From: Streptomyces cellulosae
GTDB lineage: Bacteria; Actinomycetota; Actinomycetes; Streptomycetales; Streptomycetaceae
DNA length: 64,000 bases
Assembly (NCBI RefSeq): GCF_000721105.1
Contig: NZ_JOEV01000002.1
Location: 186,001-250,000 of the forward strand
Direction: 5' to 3'
Position 1 is the stretch's first letter, and each line of letters begins with the position of its first letter. The position numbers were made by a program, and so were the translations under genes. Positions 17,121 through 24,878 of this stretch are shown in pieces. The notes below the pieces were generated by a model. The model searched no databases and was not told where the DNA came from. It worked only from the letters and a program-made list of their open reading frames with translations.

Positions 17121-18578
17121 ATGACCGCAGTGGAAAGTGATCAGGGAACTACGAGCGCGGCCGTACTCAAGGTGCGCGACCCGGCTACGGGCCACCTGCT
17201 GGACACGCTGCCCGTCGACGGCCCGGAGGCGGTGCACGCCACCCTGGCCCGTGCGCGTGAGGCGTTTCCCGGGTGGAGCGACACACCCGTCGAGGAGCGA
17301 GCCCGCGCGCTCTTCGACATCGCCGCCGCGGTCCGCGCGAACGCAGCCGAGATCGCCCGCATCGTCTCGCGGGAGGGCGGACAGATCATCGCCGAGGCGG
17401 AGATCGAGGTGGAGACCGCGGCCCTGACCTTCGAGTTCTACGCCGGCGTCGCCCGACACTACGGCGGACCAGCCATCCCGTCGACGTCCGCGACCACCGA
17501 GAACATCGTCCGCAAGGACCCGATAGGCGTCGTCGCGGCCATCGTGCCCTGGAACTACCCTCTCACCCTGTGGGCCTGGAAGGCCGCACCGGCGATCGCC
17601 GGGGGCAGCGTCGTCGTCAGCAAGCCGTCGCCCGAGACACCGCTGTCGATCCTCCGGGTGCAGGAGCTGATGACGTCCTCGGGTCTTCCTGACGGCGTTC
17701 ACCAAGTGGTGGTCGGCGGAGCCGAGACAGGCCATGCGCTGATCAGTGACCCCCTGGTCGACGGCATCGCATTCACCGGCAGCGTGGCCGCCGGCAAGGA
17801 GATCCTGCGGACGGCTGCCGAGAACCTCACCACCATCTGCACGCTGGAACTGTCCGGGCACGACCCGTTCATCGTCGCCGACGATGTCGACGTCCCGCTC
17901 GCGGCAGAACTCGTGGCATTCAACTCGTTCCTGCACACCGGTCAGATCTGTGTGGCCACCGAGCGGGTCTACGTCGCCGAGGCGATCTTCGACGAGTTCG
18001 TCGAGAACATCGTCAAGCAGGCACGAGTGATCCGGCTCGGGGACCCGCTGGACTACGGAACCGACATGGGGCCGGTGATGAACGATCGTCAGATGGCGCA
18101 CCTGGAGGCATACGTGGCCAAGGCGGTCGCCCTCGGTGCGACGGTGCACACCGGTGGCAAGAAGTCGCCCGAGCACGGTGAGCTCTTCTTCGAGCCGACC
18201 GTGATCACCGGCCTCACCCACACCCAGATCACCGACATGGGTGAGATCTTCGGTCCGATCGTGCCGATCGTCCCGGTCTCGTCGTTCGACGAGGCCATCC
18301 GCCTGGCGAACGACAGCCTGATGGGTCTGGGTTCGTGTGTGGTCACCGGCAACCTCGAGCGCGCGATGCAGGCGAGCCGTCAACTGCGTTCCGGCTCTGT
18401 GTGGATCAACAGTGGTACCAATGACGCGTTCGGCGGGCCCTTCGGCGGGTTCCGCCAGAGTGGCCAGGGCCGCGAGCTCGGCATCGAAGGCTATGAGGCG
18501 TTTCTCCAGTCCAAGCATGTGACGATCGCCCACAAGCTCGAGCCCTCGCCGTACTGGTTCGGGCGCCGCCATGACTGA
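17121..18578 (+). CDS. NAD(P)-dependent aldehyde dehydrogenase
   Basis: A 485-residue member of the aldehyde dehydrogenase superfamily, oxidising an aldehyde to a carboxylate. Asn145 (VPWNYP), Glu243 (LELSGHDP) and the nucleophile Cys277 (GQICVATER) form the active site; FTGS at 218-221 binds NAD(P). LELSGHD departs from the usual LELGGK, so the specificity may be unusual. The ATG follows GGGAGAGGTCACG. It diverges from the FMN hydroxy-acid dehydrogenase with operator G between. A strong hairpin directly follows the stop. In the pathway it would take the aldehyde left by amine oxidation or aldol cleavage and hand an acid to the CoA ligase downstream. Confidence 0.9.
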   Translation: MTAVESDQGTTSAAVLKVRDPATGHLLDTLPVDGPEAVHATLARAREAFPGWSDTPVEERARALFDIAAAVRANAAEIARIVSREGGQIIAEAEIEVETAALTFEFYAGVARHYGGPAIPSTSATTENIVRKDPIGVVAAIVPWNYPLTLWAWKAAPAIAGGSVVVSKPSPETPLSILRVQELMTSSGLPDGVHQVVVGGAETGHALISDPLVDGIAFTGSVAAGKEILRTAAENLTTICTLELSGHDPFIVADDVDVPLAAELVAFNSFLHTGQICVATERVYVAEAIFDEFVENIVKQARVIRLGDPLDYGTDMGPVMNDRQMAHLEAYVAKAVALGATVHTGGKKSPEHGELFFEPTVITGLTHTQITDMGEIFGPIVPIVPVSSFDEAIRLANDSLMGLGSCVVTGNLERAMQASRQLRSGSVWINSGTNDAFGGPFGGFRQSGQGRELGIEGYEAFLQSKHVTIAHKLEPSPYWFGRRHD

Positions 18579-18584
18579 CGGGTT

Positions 18585-18631
18585 CCTCCTCTGTCGCGCC
18601 GGTGCCCGGTGTGCCGGCGCGACAGAGGAGG
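18585..18631 (+). terminator. Very strong hairpin after aldehyde dehydrogenase gene
   Basis: An 18-bp perfect stem (18585-18602 with 18614-18631) closes an 11-base loop, starting seven bases after the stop. There is no clear T tract, as is common for GC-rich actinomycete terminators. Confidence 0.7.
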
Positions 18632-18697
18632 CTCGGAACGCCATCCGCGTGGATGGTGCAGTAACGACATGTGTGAGCCGAAAGGTGGAGGCAGGGC

Positions 18698-20185
18698 ATG
18701 GCCAATCTGGCGGAGTTCCTGGTGGATACGGCGGCACGACAACCCGGGCACCCCGCACTGCGTCTGGGTACGGCCGTCACCAGCTACGAGGAGCTGGACG
18801 AGATGAGTGCCCGTGCCGCCGCGCTGTTGCGGACCGAGGGAGTACGGCCAGGTGACCGTGTCGCCTTGATGCTGCCCAACGTTCCCGAGTTCGTCGTCCT
18901 GTACTACGGCGCGCTGCGCACCGGAGCGGTCGTCGTGCCGATGAATCCGCTGCTGAAGACGCGGGAGACCGAGTTCCACCTGACCGACTCGGGTGCGGTG
19001 CTGCTGTTCGAGTGGCACGAGGCGCCCGGCGAGGGCCTGCAGGGTGCCGCTGCTGCCGGGGTCCGCCACGTGGCGGTCGCACCCGACGCCTTCGCCCGAC
19101 TGCTTGCCCGCCACGAACCGCTGAGCGAGGTTGCCGGCACGGCCGACGACGACGTGGCCGTGCTGCTGTACACATCCGGCACGACGGGCCGCCCCAAGGG
19201 AGCCGCGCTCACCCATGCCGGGCTGCGGCACAACACCGAGGTCAACGTGGTCCACGTCCAGCAGATCACATCGGACGACGTAGTGGTGGGCTGTCTGCCG
19301 CTGTTCCATATCTTCGGACAGATCTGCACCCTGAGTGCGGCCGTTCACGGCGGCGCCTCACTCACCCTCATCCCAAGGTTCGACGCGCAGGCCGTGTTGA
19401 CCGCCATCGCCCGTGATCGGGCGACGGTGTTCGAGGGCGTTCCCACCATGTACGCGGCCCTGCTGCAGCAGCCGACGGAGGCGGACGTGTCGACCCTGCG
19501 GATGTGCATCTCAGGCGGCGCCTCCCTGCCCGTCGAGGTTCTGCATGCCTTCGAGCGGCGTTTCGGCTGCATGGTGCTGGAAGGCTTCGGCATGTCCGAG
19601 ACCAGCCCGGTGGTCACCTTCAACCACCCCGACCGGCCCCGCAAGGCCGGCTCCATCGGCACTCCGATCAAGGATGTCAAGGTGCGGCTGCTGGACGACG
19701 AAGGCCGGGAAGTGGCACTCGGTGAGGTGGGCGAGCTGGCCGTACGCGGACCGAACGTGATGCAGGGCTACTGGAACCGTCCAGAGGAGACCGCGGCCGC
19801 CATCCCTGACGGCTGGCTGCGCTCCGGCGACCTGGCCCGGCAGGACGAGGACGGCTACCTCTACATCGTCGACCGCAAGAAGGACATGATCATCCGCGGC
19901 GGCTACAACGTCTACCCGCGCGAGATCGAGGAGGTCCTGCACACACACCCGGCCGTGGCCCTCGCTGCGGTCGTGGGCGTGGCCCATCAGGATCTCGGTG
20001 AGGAGGTCGCGGCAGCGGTGGTGCTCCGTCCCGGTGTACCGGCCACGCCGGCTGAGCTGCAGCAGTACGTGAAGGACCGGGTGGCGGCCTACAAGTATCC
20101 GCGCGCCGTGTGGATCGTGGAGGGGCTGCCGATCGGTCCCAGCGGGAAGATCCTCAAGCGGGAGATCAGCGTCCCCGCGGGGTGA
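18698..20185 (+). CDS. Acyl-CoA synthetase (AMP-forming, class I adenylating)
   Basis: A 495-residue ATP-dependent acid:CoA ligase. Motif A3 YTSGTTGRPKG is at 158-168, the GFGMSET-type motif follows, the hinge region reads SGDLARQDEDGYLYIVDRKK, and the catalytic Lys484 lies in PSGKILK at the C-terminus. All catalytic landmarks are present, so it should be active on a fatty, aryl or small organic acid. A Shine-Dalgarno GGAGGCAGGG precedes the ATG. It follows the aldehyde dehydrogenase after a strong hairpin; I see no clear island palindrome directly upstream, so it may have its own promoter or be reached by readthrough. It would commit the acid product to beta-oxidation-like degradation. Confidence 0.9.
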   Translation: MANLAEFLVDTAARQPGHPALRLGTAVTSYEELDEMSARAAALLRTEGVRPGDRVALMLPNVPEFVVLYYGALRTGAVVVPMNPLLKTRETEFHLTDSGAVLLFEWHEAPGEGLQGAAAAGVRHVAVAPDAFARLLARHEPLSEVAGTADDDVAVLLYTSGTTGRPKGAALTHAGLRHNTEVNVVHVQQITSDDVVVGCLPLFHIFGQICTLSAAVHGGASLTLIPRFDAQAVLTAIARDRATVFEGVPTMYAALLQQPTEADVSTLRMCISGGASLPVEVLHAFERRFGCMVLEGFGMSETSPVVTFNHPDRPRKAGSIGTPIKDVKVRLLDDEGREVALGEVGELAVRGPNVMQGYWNRPEETAAAIPDGWLRSGDLARQDEDGYLYIVDRKKDMIIRGGYNVYPREIEEVLHTHPAVALAAVVGVAHQDLGEEVAAAVVLRPGVPATPAELQQYVKDRVAAYKYPRAVWIVEGLPIGPSGKILKREISVPAG

Positions 20186-20193
20186 AGGCGTTT

Positions 20194-20221
20194 CTTCCGC
20201 CACCCTCCGCAGCGGCGGAAG
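20194..20221. terminator. Hairpin between convergent ligase and TetR genes
   Basis: CTTCCGCC (20194-20201) pairs with GGCGGAAG (20214-20221) over a 12-base loop. It fills the 36-base gap between two convergent genes, so it can terminate both. Confidence 0.55.
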
Positions 20222-20971
20222 TCACTCGTCCACCGGCTCGCAGAAGCGGTTGAACACCGCTTCCGAAGCCGCTGCGACGAGGCTCGGAGCCTCCTCGGGC
20301 GCCTCGAACTGCTCGGGGACGATCGCGGCCTTCACCAAAAGGCCGTCGGTCAACGCTGCCATGACAGTGATCAGTTGATCCAGCGTGTAAGGCTCGCGGA
20401 CACGCAGACCGCCGTAGGTGAGCAGTTGCGAGTACAACTTTCGCCCCGATTCCAGGAGCGCGTCATGCGCGGAGCGAAGTGCCTCACGCACCGCCGGGAC
20501 GTCTGCCAGGGCCGTGAACGCCACTGCCGCCCGGGCAAGACGTGATTCGGTCTCCAGGCGGAAGCTCGTATCGCTGAGGCGGGCGCCGATCTCGGTCAAC
20601 GGAAGGCGCTGGGCGAACAGTTCACCTGCGAGTGCCAGGATCGGCTCGGCGGAGGGGTAAGCCCCCTCCCTGAGGATGTAGAACATCAAATCGACCTGAA
20701 AAGCGCGCTGGGACGGCCAGATGTTGTACAGCGCGCCGGTGGTGACTGAGGTGTCCTGCGTGCGGGAGGCCTCCCGGACCACGTCCTGGACCCTGATGTG
20801 CGCGAGCGGTCCGCCGTCGCCGGCGTCCTCTGCTTCAAGGGAAGTAAGTGCCAGCTGCGTCCCGGCCTCGAGGAGGATTTTGCGCGTCTCTTCCGCTGAG
20901 CGGCGCCTTCTCGCAGGGCGCGTTTGGGTAGCGGCGCGGGACTTGGGGGCTGACCGAGTCATGGTGTGCAC
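20222..20971 (-). CDS. TetR/AcrR-type regulator, paralogue of the one at 4.7 kb
   Basis: A regulator of up to 249 residues, similar over its whole length to the protein at 4734-5450, with the same DNA-binding segment (AEETRKILLEAG, AHIRVQDVVREAS, TGALYNIWPSQRAFQVDL). The HTH is preceded by an Arg-rich basic tail. GTG at 20971 and ATG at 20962 are both possible starts: a G-rich GGGGG stretch sits close before the GTG and rather far before the ATG. Operator H lies only 11 bases upstream of the GTG, so autoregulation is likely. It diverges from the symporter genes. Together with the first copy it brackets the island, suggesting duplication of a local repressor with related DNA specificity and possibly different effectors. 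Confidence 0.85.
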   Translation of the reverse strand: MHTMTRSAPKSRAATQTRPARRRRSAEETRKILLEAGTQLALTSLEAEDAGDGGPLAHIRVQDVVREASRTQDTSVTTGALYNIWPSQRAFQVDLMFYILREGAYPSAEPILALAGELFAQRLPLTEIGARLSDTSFRLETESRLARAAVAFTALADVPAVREALRSAHDALLESGRKLYSQLLTYGGLRVREPYTLDQLITVMAALTDGLLVKAAIVPEQFEAPEEAPSLVAAASEAVFNRFCEPVDE

Positions 20972-20982
20972 TCTACCCCCTA

Positions 20983-20997
20983 CGTATATTTCTTACG
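20983..20997. promoter_or_regulatory. Operator site H, TetR side
   Basis: CGTATATTTCTTACG matches CRTA-N7-TAYG with perfect CGTA/TACG ends, 11 bases upstream of the GTG of the second TetR gene. Confidence 0.6.
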
Positions 20998-21171
20998 GCG
21001 ATCGATGCCGCATCTGATGGTCCGACGGTTAGGGGTCTTCCCTTCGGCGCCCCCGGTGACCGCTTCTTCGTGGCTCTGTCGAGGTCAGGACTTTCCTCGA
21101 TGGCCTTCTTGTGACCCCCATCGGAGGGCGGCTCGCACGCTCCGGTGGCGGGGGTGGAGCTCTCCTGAAAG

Positions 21172-21184
21172 CTAGAATTCTATG
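21172..21184. promoter_or_regulatory. Operator-like site I
   Basis: CTAGAATTCTATG is a shortened (13-base) version of the palindrome, lacking two bases at its left end. It stands next to full site J. Confidence 0.4.
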
Positions 21185-21189
21185 CTCAG

Positions 21190-21204
21190 CATGTAATTTC
21201 TATG
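21190..21204. promoter_or_regulatory. Operator site J, symporter side
   Basis: CATGTAATTTCTATG fits the consensus except for G at position 4. It ends 138 bases before the small membrane-protein gene of the symporter pair. Confidence 0.5.
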
Positions 21205-21342
21205 TAAGCTGTCGCATGCCTGTCGGCCAAGCCGTCGGCGGGCACTCCTGCGCACCGGTCGCCTGGCTCCCACTCGCACATGCCGGAGCCTCCGTCTCTT
21301 GTGACTGCCTGGTGCGAAGCAAGAACGCTGAGGGAGGCAGGT

Positions 21343-21606
21343 ATGTCCGATTCTCAAGCGACGCGCGAGAGCAAGCACCGATCCCGGCGGCGGCTGAGCC
21401 CGGAGGGCTGGTTCGTCAAATTCAACGCCACCGTCCTGACGCTTCACCTGGTGCTCGTCCTGGCTGCCAGGCCGCAGCTCGCGACGGAGACGGCGGGCCA
21501 CCTCACAGTCGGCGTCCTCCTGCTCCTGGGGCAAGGGCTGCTGCTGTTGAGCACGGCCCTGCGCTACACCGCGGTCGGCATCTCGGGGAAAAGGAGTCAG
21601 ACATGA
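21343..21606 (+). CDS. Small two-helix membrane protein paired with symporter
   Basis: An 87-residue protein with a basic N-terminal tail (KHRSRRR) and two hydrophobic segments (about residues 28-43 and 52-70). It lies directly before a sodium:solute symporter gene, and its stop overlaps the symporter ATG (ATGA). This arrangement is that of the small DUF485-like subunit found with acetate/organic-acid symporters, although I cannot assign it to that family with certainty. GGGAGG precedes the ATG at 21343. Confidence 0.65.
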   Translation: MSDSQATRESKHRSRRRLSPEGWFVKFNATVLTLHLVLVLAARPQLATETAGHLTVGVLLLLGQGLLLLSTALRYTAVGISGKRSQT

Positions 21607-23232
21607 CGCGTTCCGTGTTGGCGACGGCTGTGCCGATGTCGAGCGACACCCGCAGCATCCTTCTCGTGGTGTTTCTCGGTTTTCTCGTGGGAGCTCTGCT
21701 GTTCTGCCTTTTCCTGGGGCCGGAGGTGGACCAGGCTGACACCTTCTACACAGGCAGCCGCAGAAACGGCTCCTTCGCCACGGTCCTGGCATTGACGGGT
21801 GTGTGCCTTCCGGCCAGCACGCTTCTGGGCACCACGGGCACCGTCAGCCTCTTCGGCTACGACGGCATGTTCATCGCCCTGAGCGTGCTCTTCGCGCTGG
21901 CGCTGCTGCTCGTTCTCGCCGAGCCCCTCCGGCGCCACGGTCGGTTCACCATCGGCGACGTGTTCGCGCGCCGTGCTTGGGGGCGGGCTCCACGGGTTGC
22001 GGCGGGAGTTGTCACCCTGGCCGTATGCCTCCCCCTGCTGATGTTCGAACTCGCGAGTGCCGGCATCAATACGGCGCTGCTTTTCGGCCTCTCAGGAAGC
22101 GGAGCCAGGTGGGTTTTCACCACGATGATCGGTGCCCTCATCGTCTCGGCGACGGTGTTCGGCGGCATGCGCGGGGGCGACAGCTCTGCAGGTCGTCAAG
22201 GGCATCGTGCTGTTGACCGCCTGCACAGTTGTCGTCGTCCTGGTGCTAAAAGACTTCCACTTCAGCCCCGGCGCCCTGCTCCAAGCCGCGGGCAGTCGAA
22301 GCCCTCAGCCGGAGGCGTTTCTGAGCCGGGGACTTGGCAGTGAGCCGTGGGCCTCCGGGGCCGTTGGAGCAGCCGACTTCGTCGGCCTTCAACTGACGAT
22401 CGTCCTCGGGCTGGCTGCCTTGCCTCACGTGGTCATGCAAGTCAACACCCTGCCCGATGATGGCACGGCAGCAAAGGCTGTCTGCCGCGCGATGTACGTC
22501 GTCGCGGCGGTCATGGCCGGGGCCGTTGTGATGGGCCTCGGAGCGGCCGCCCTCGTCGGCAGCGAGCGGATCGCCTCGGTCGATCCCGGCGGAGCGGGTG
22601 CGTTGATGCTGCTGTCCGCGGACCTGGCCGGCGGGACCATGACGTCAGGTGGGGCGGTGGTGTTCATTCTCGTGGCGTGCGCCCTGTTCATCACCGTACT
22701 GGCGGCGACGGCGAGCGTCACCCTGGCGGCCGCCGCGGCGATCGCCCACGACCTCTCACTGCACTCGAGCAAGGGAAAACCGACAAACGAGGGCTCGGAG
22801 GTGATGTCGGCCCGATGGGCCGCGGCGGGTGTGGGCGCCGTGGGCACCGTACTGGCGGCGTCGGCGCGGAACGAGGACATACAGCAACTCACCACGCTGT
22901 CGCTGGCCATCGCCGCCTCCAGCGTCCTGCCGGCGCTTGTCTACTCGTTGTTCTGGAGCCGGTACACCCGTCGTGGGCTCCTGTGGACGCTCTACGGCGG
23001 TATGGGAAGCACCGTTGCCCTCCTCGTGTCCTCGCCGCACTTCAGCGGGGTTCCCTCAGCCCTGTTTCCTTCCTGGCGCCTTGACTGGTTTCCCGTGTCC
23101 AACGTGGCTCTGGTCTCGGCACCCATCGCTTTTCTGCTTGGCTACGTCGCTTCTGTTTGGGGCGGGCGGGACGCTGGGGACGGACAGACGGTCCATGAGA
23201 AACGGGTGCCTTCGGATTTCACCGCCCGCTGA
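21603..23232 (+). pseudogene. Sodium:solute symporter (SSS family) interrupted by one frameshift
   Basis: Two overlapping frames together encode one SSS-family transporter of about 543 residues. The first runs from ATG 21603 to FGGMRGG and the second continues ATALQVVKGIVLL. The break is at a run of five G (22173-22177); removing one G restores the family motif GGMRGATALQVVK and a full-length protein resembling acetate or monocarboxylate symporters, with about 13 hydrophobic segments. Everything else looks healthy, so this is either a recent inactivation, a phase-variable tract or a sequence error. If intact it would import an organic acid with Na+. It is coupled to the small membrane protein upstream and controlled by operators I and J. 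Confidence 0.8.
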
Positions 23233-23275
23233 CGCTTGTCGGTTGTACGCAACGGCTGATGTCTGGGCAGCGCAA

Positions 23276-23313
23276 AACCCGGTCCGGTGGTGTGGACTAC
23301 CCCGGACCGGGTT
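23276..23313 (+). terminator. Hairpin downstream of symporter
   Basis: AACCCGGTCCGG (23276-23287) pairs perfectly with CCGGACCGGGTT (23302-23313) over a 14-base loop, 44 bases after the symporter stop. It faces the convergent MFS gene, so it may serve both. The rest of the 23233-23521 gap shows nothing else. Confidence 0.6.
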
Positions 23314-23521
23314 ACGCACAGCTGCTGTCGATCAGGTGGACGTCAGACAGGGCAGGCGCCTACCGATTTGGTCTCGATCAGTACTGCACTCGCTGATTGT
23401 GAATGCCGTTCACCGGTGTGGAGTTGGGCCGCACGCGGCTCTTGCCTGGGGCGCCTTGAATGGGCGGGAGTCGAATCGATGCCTGGCGCATGGCCTTCGG
23501 AAGCAACACTTCGGTCGGCTG

Positions 23522-24709
23522 TCAGGTGGCGGGCTCCGCGTCGGGCGTCGGCTCGGGTGCCGGGTGGTGAGCGGCAGCCATGCGCAGGAGCGGTAGCGAC
23601 GCCAGCAGGACGCCCGCGGCAAGCGCAACTGCCAGGACGTTCGGCCCGGCGGCGTCCAACGCGGCGCCGACCACGAGCGGACCGATGCCCGCGCCCACGG
23701 CGCTGGCGCCGCTGAGCGCCGCTACCCACCGTCCTGAGGGATTGGCCTCCGCTGCCGCGGCCAGCAGTTCCACCAGGATCGCCAGTTGGAATGCCTGCCA
23801 GAACACAGCCGCCACCGTGAACACCGCCGAGGATTCGGTGACCAGCACGAGGAGCACCGTGAGCGACTCCCCGCTCACGAAGGCGGCCAAGGCGCGCATA
23901 CGGCCCCACCGAACGGCCGCGAGCGGGCCGAGCACGGCCCCGGCGATGGCGATGACCCCCGCCACTCCCAGGACGGAGGACACTCCTGCGGACGACATGT
24001 GGGTGTGCTCCCGGCCGAGTTTCGCCACGTACGACCATGCGCCCTGGGTGGCGGCCGCGAGCCCTCCGGCCGCCACCAGGAGGAGAATCCCGGGACCAGC
24101 GCCTACCGGGTCGTCAGAGCTCTGGGCGATCCCGGCCTGATCGCCGGGAACGTCGGGCAGGCGGCGGACCAGCCAGTAGGCGGGAGCGCAGACGAGCGCC
24201 AGTAGAAGGAAGCCGGCCCCGCCCCATGCCCCGTTCGCGGAGGGGACCACGACCAGCAGCAGTGCGGTGACCACTGCGGTACCGAGGATGGTGACACCCG
24301 AGGCCCGGTCCGCGTCGCCGGCGGCGGAGAGCGCCGCCGTGGCGGCCGCGTAGAGCGTGCCCAGGCCGAATCCCATCACCAGATTCGCCACAGTGAGGGT
24401 GACCGGATCCTGCGCGACTGCTGCGCCGAGAGAGCCCAATGCACCGACGGTGAGTCCGAGGCGGGCCATCCGTGTTCGGCCCGGTCGCGCGGCCCTGCGG
24501 GCCATCAGCAAGGTGGTGAGAGCCATGGTCAGCAGCTGTGCGGCCGCCACCCCCCCGGCCGCCGACTCCGACATGGAGAAGCGAGCGGTGAAGTCGTCGA
24601 GCAGCGTGGGCATCAGATTGGCCCCGACGTTGCCGACTGTCACTCCGGCGATGAGCGCCGCGGCCACGCCGATCGTGAGGGATGGGCCGGCTGTGGCGTG
24701 TCTGGTCAT
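23522..24709 (-). CDS. MFS transporter
   Basis: A 395-residue membrane protein with about twelve hydrophobic helices and a short Pro-rich cytoplasmic tail. It fits the major facilitator superfamily, including a basic loop between helices 2 and 3 (ARRAARPGRTRMARLG) resembling the family's conserved loop. The start at 24709 has GGAG eight bases upstream; a GTG at 24718 overlaps that site and is less likely. It is on the same strand and 169 bases downstream of the P450-reductase gene, so it may be an exporter or importer linked to the P450 substrate. Direction and cargo are unknown. Confidence 0.8.
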   Translation of the reverse strand: MTRHATAGPSLTIGVAAALIAGVTVGNVGANLMPTLLDDFTARFSMSESAAGGVAAAQLLTMALTTLLMARRAARPGRTRMARLGLTVGALGSLGAAVAQDPVTLTVANLVMGFGLGTLYAAATAALSAAGDADRASGVTILGTAVVTALLLVVVPSANGAWGGAGFLLLALVCAPAYWLVRRLPDVPGDQAGIAQSSDDPVGAGPGILLLVAAGGLAAATQGAWSYVAKLGREHTHMSSAGVSSVLGVAGVIAIAGAVLGPLAAVRWGRMRALAAFVSGESLTVLLVLVTESSAVFTVAAVFWQAFQLAILVELLAAAAEANPSGRWVAALSGASAVGAGIGPLVVGAALDAAGPNVLAVALAAGVLLASLPLLRMAAAHHPAPEPTPDAEPAT

Positions 24710-24878
24710 CGTGTCCACTCCAGATGGTCGTGAGTCGGGAGGTCCGCTTTCCCTGCGGCCGGCCGTAGCCGGGAACTGCGCACGGAGAAGGAGCTCGCTC
24801 GCTCATCGACGTTGTCCGTATTGGTGCGAAAGAGTGGGCTGAGCGTCGGACATACGAGCGGTTTCCGGGCAAGGAGTG

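Larger units (their letters stand above)
20972..21342. other. Divergent promoter region, TetR / symporter
   Basis: These 371 bases hold three copies of the island palindrome (20983-20997, 21172-21184, 21190-21204) and no supported gene. The two right-hand copies are about 18 bases apart centre to centre. Confidence 0.55.
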
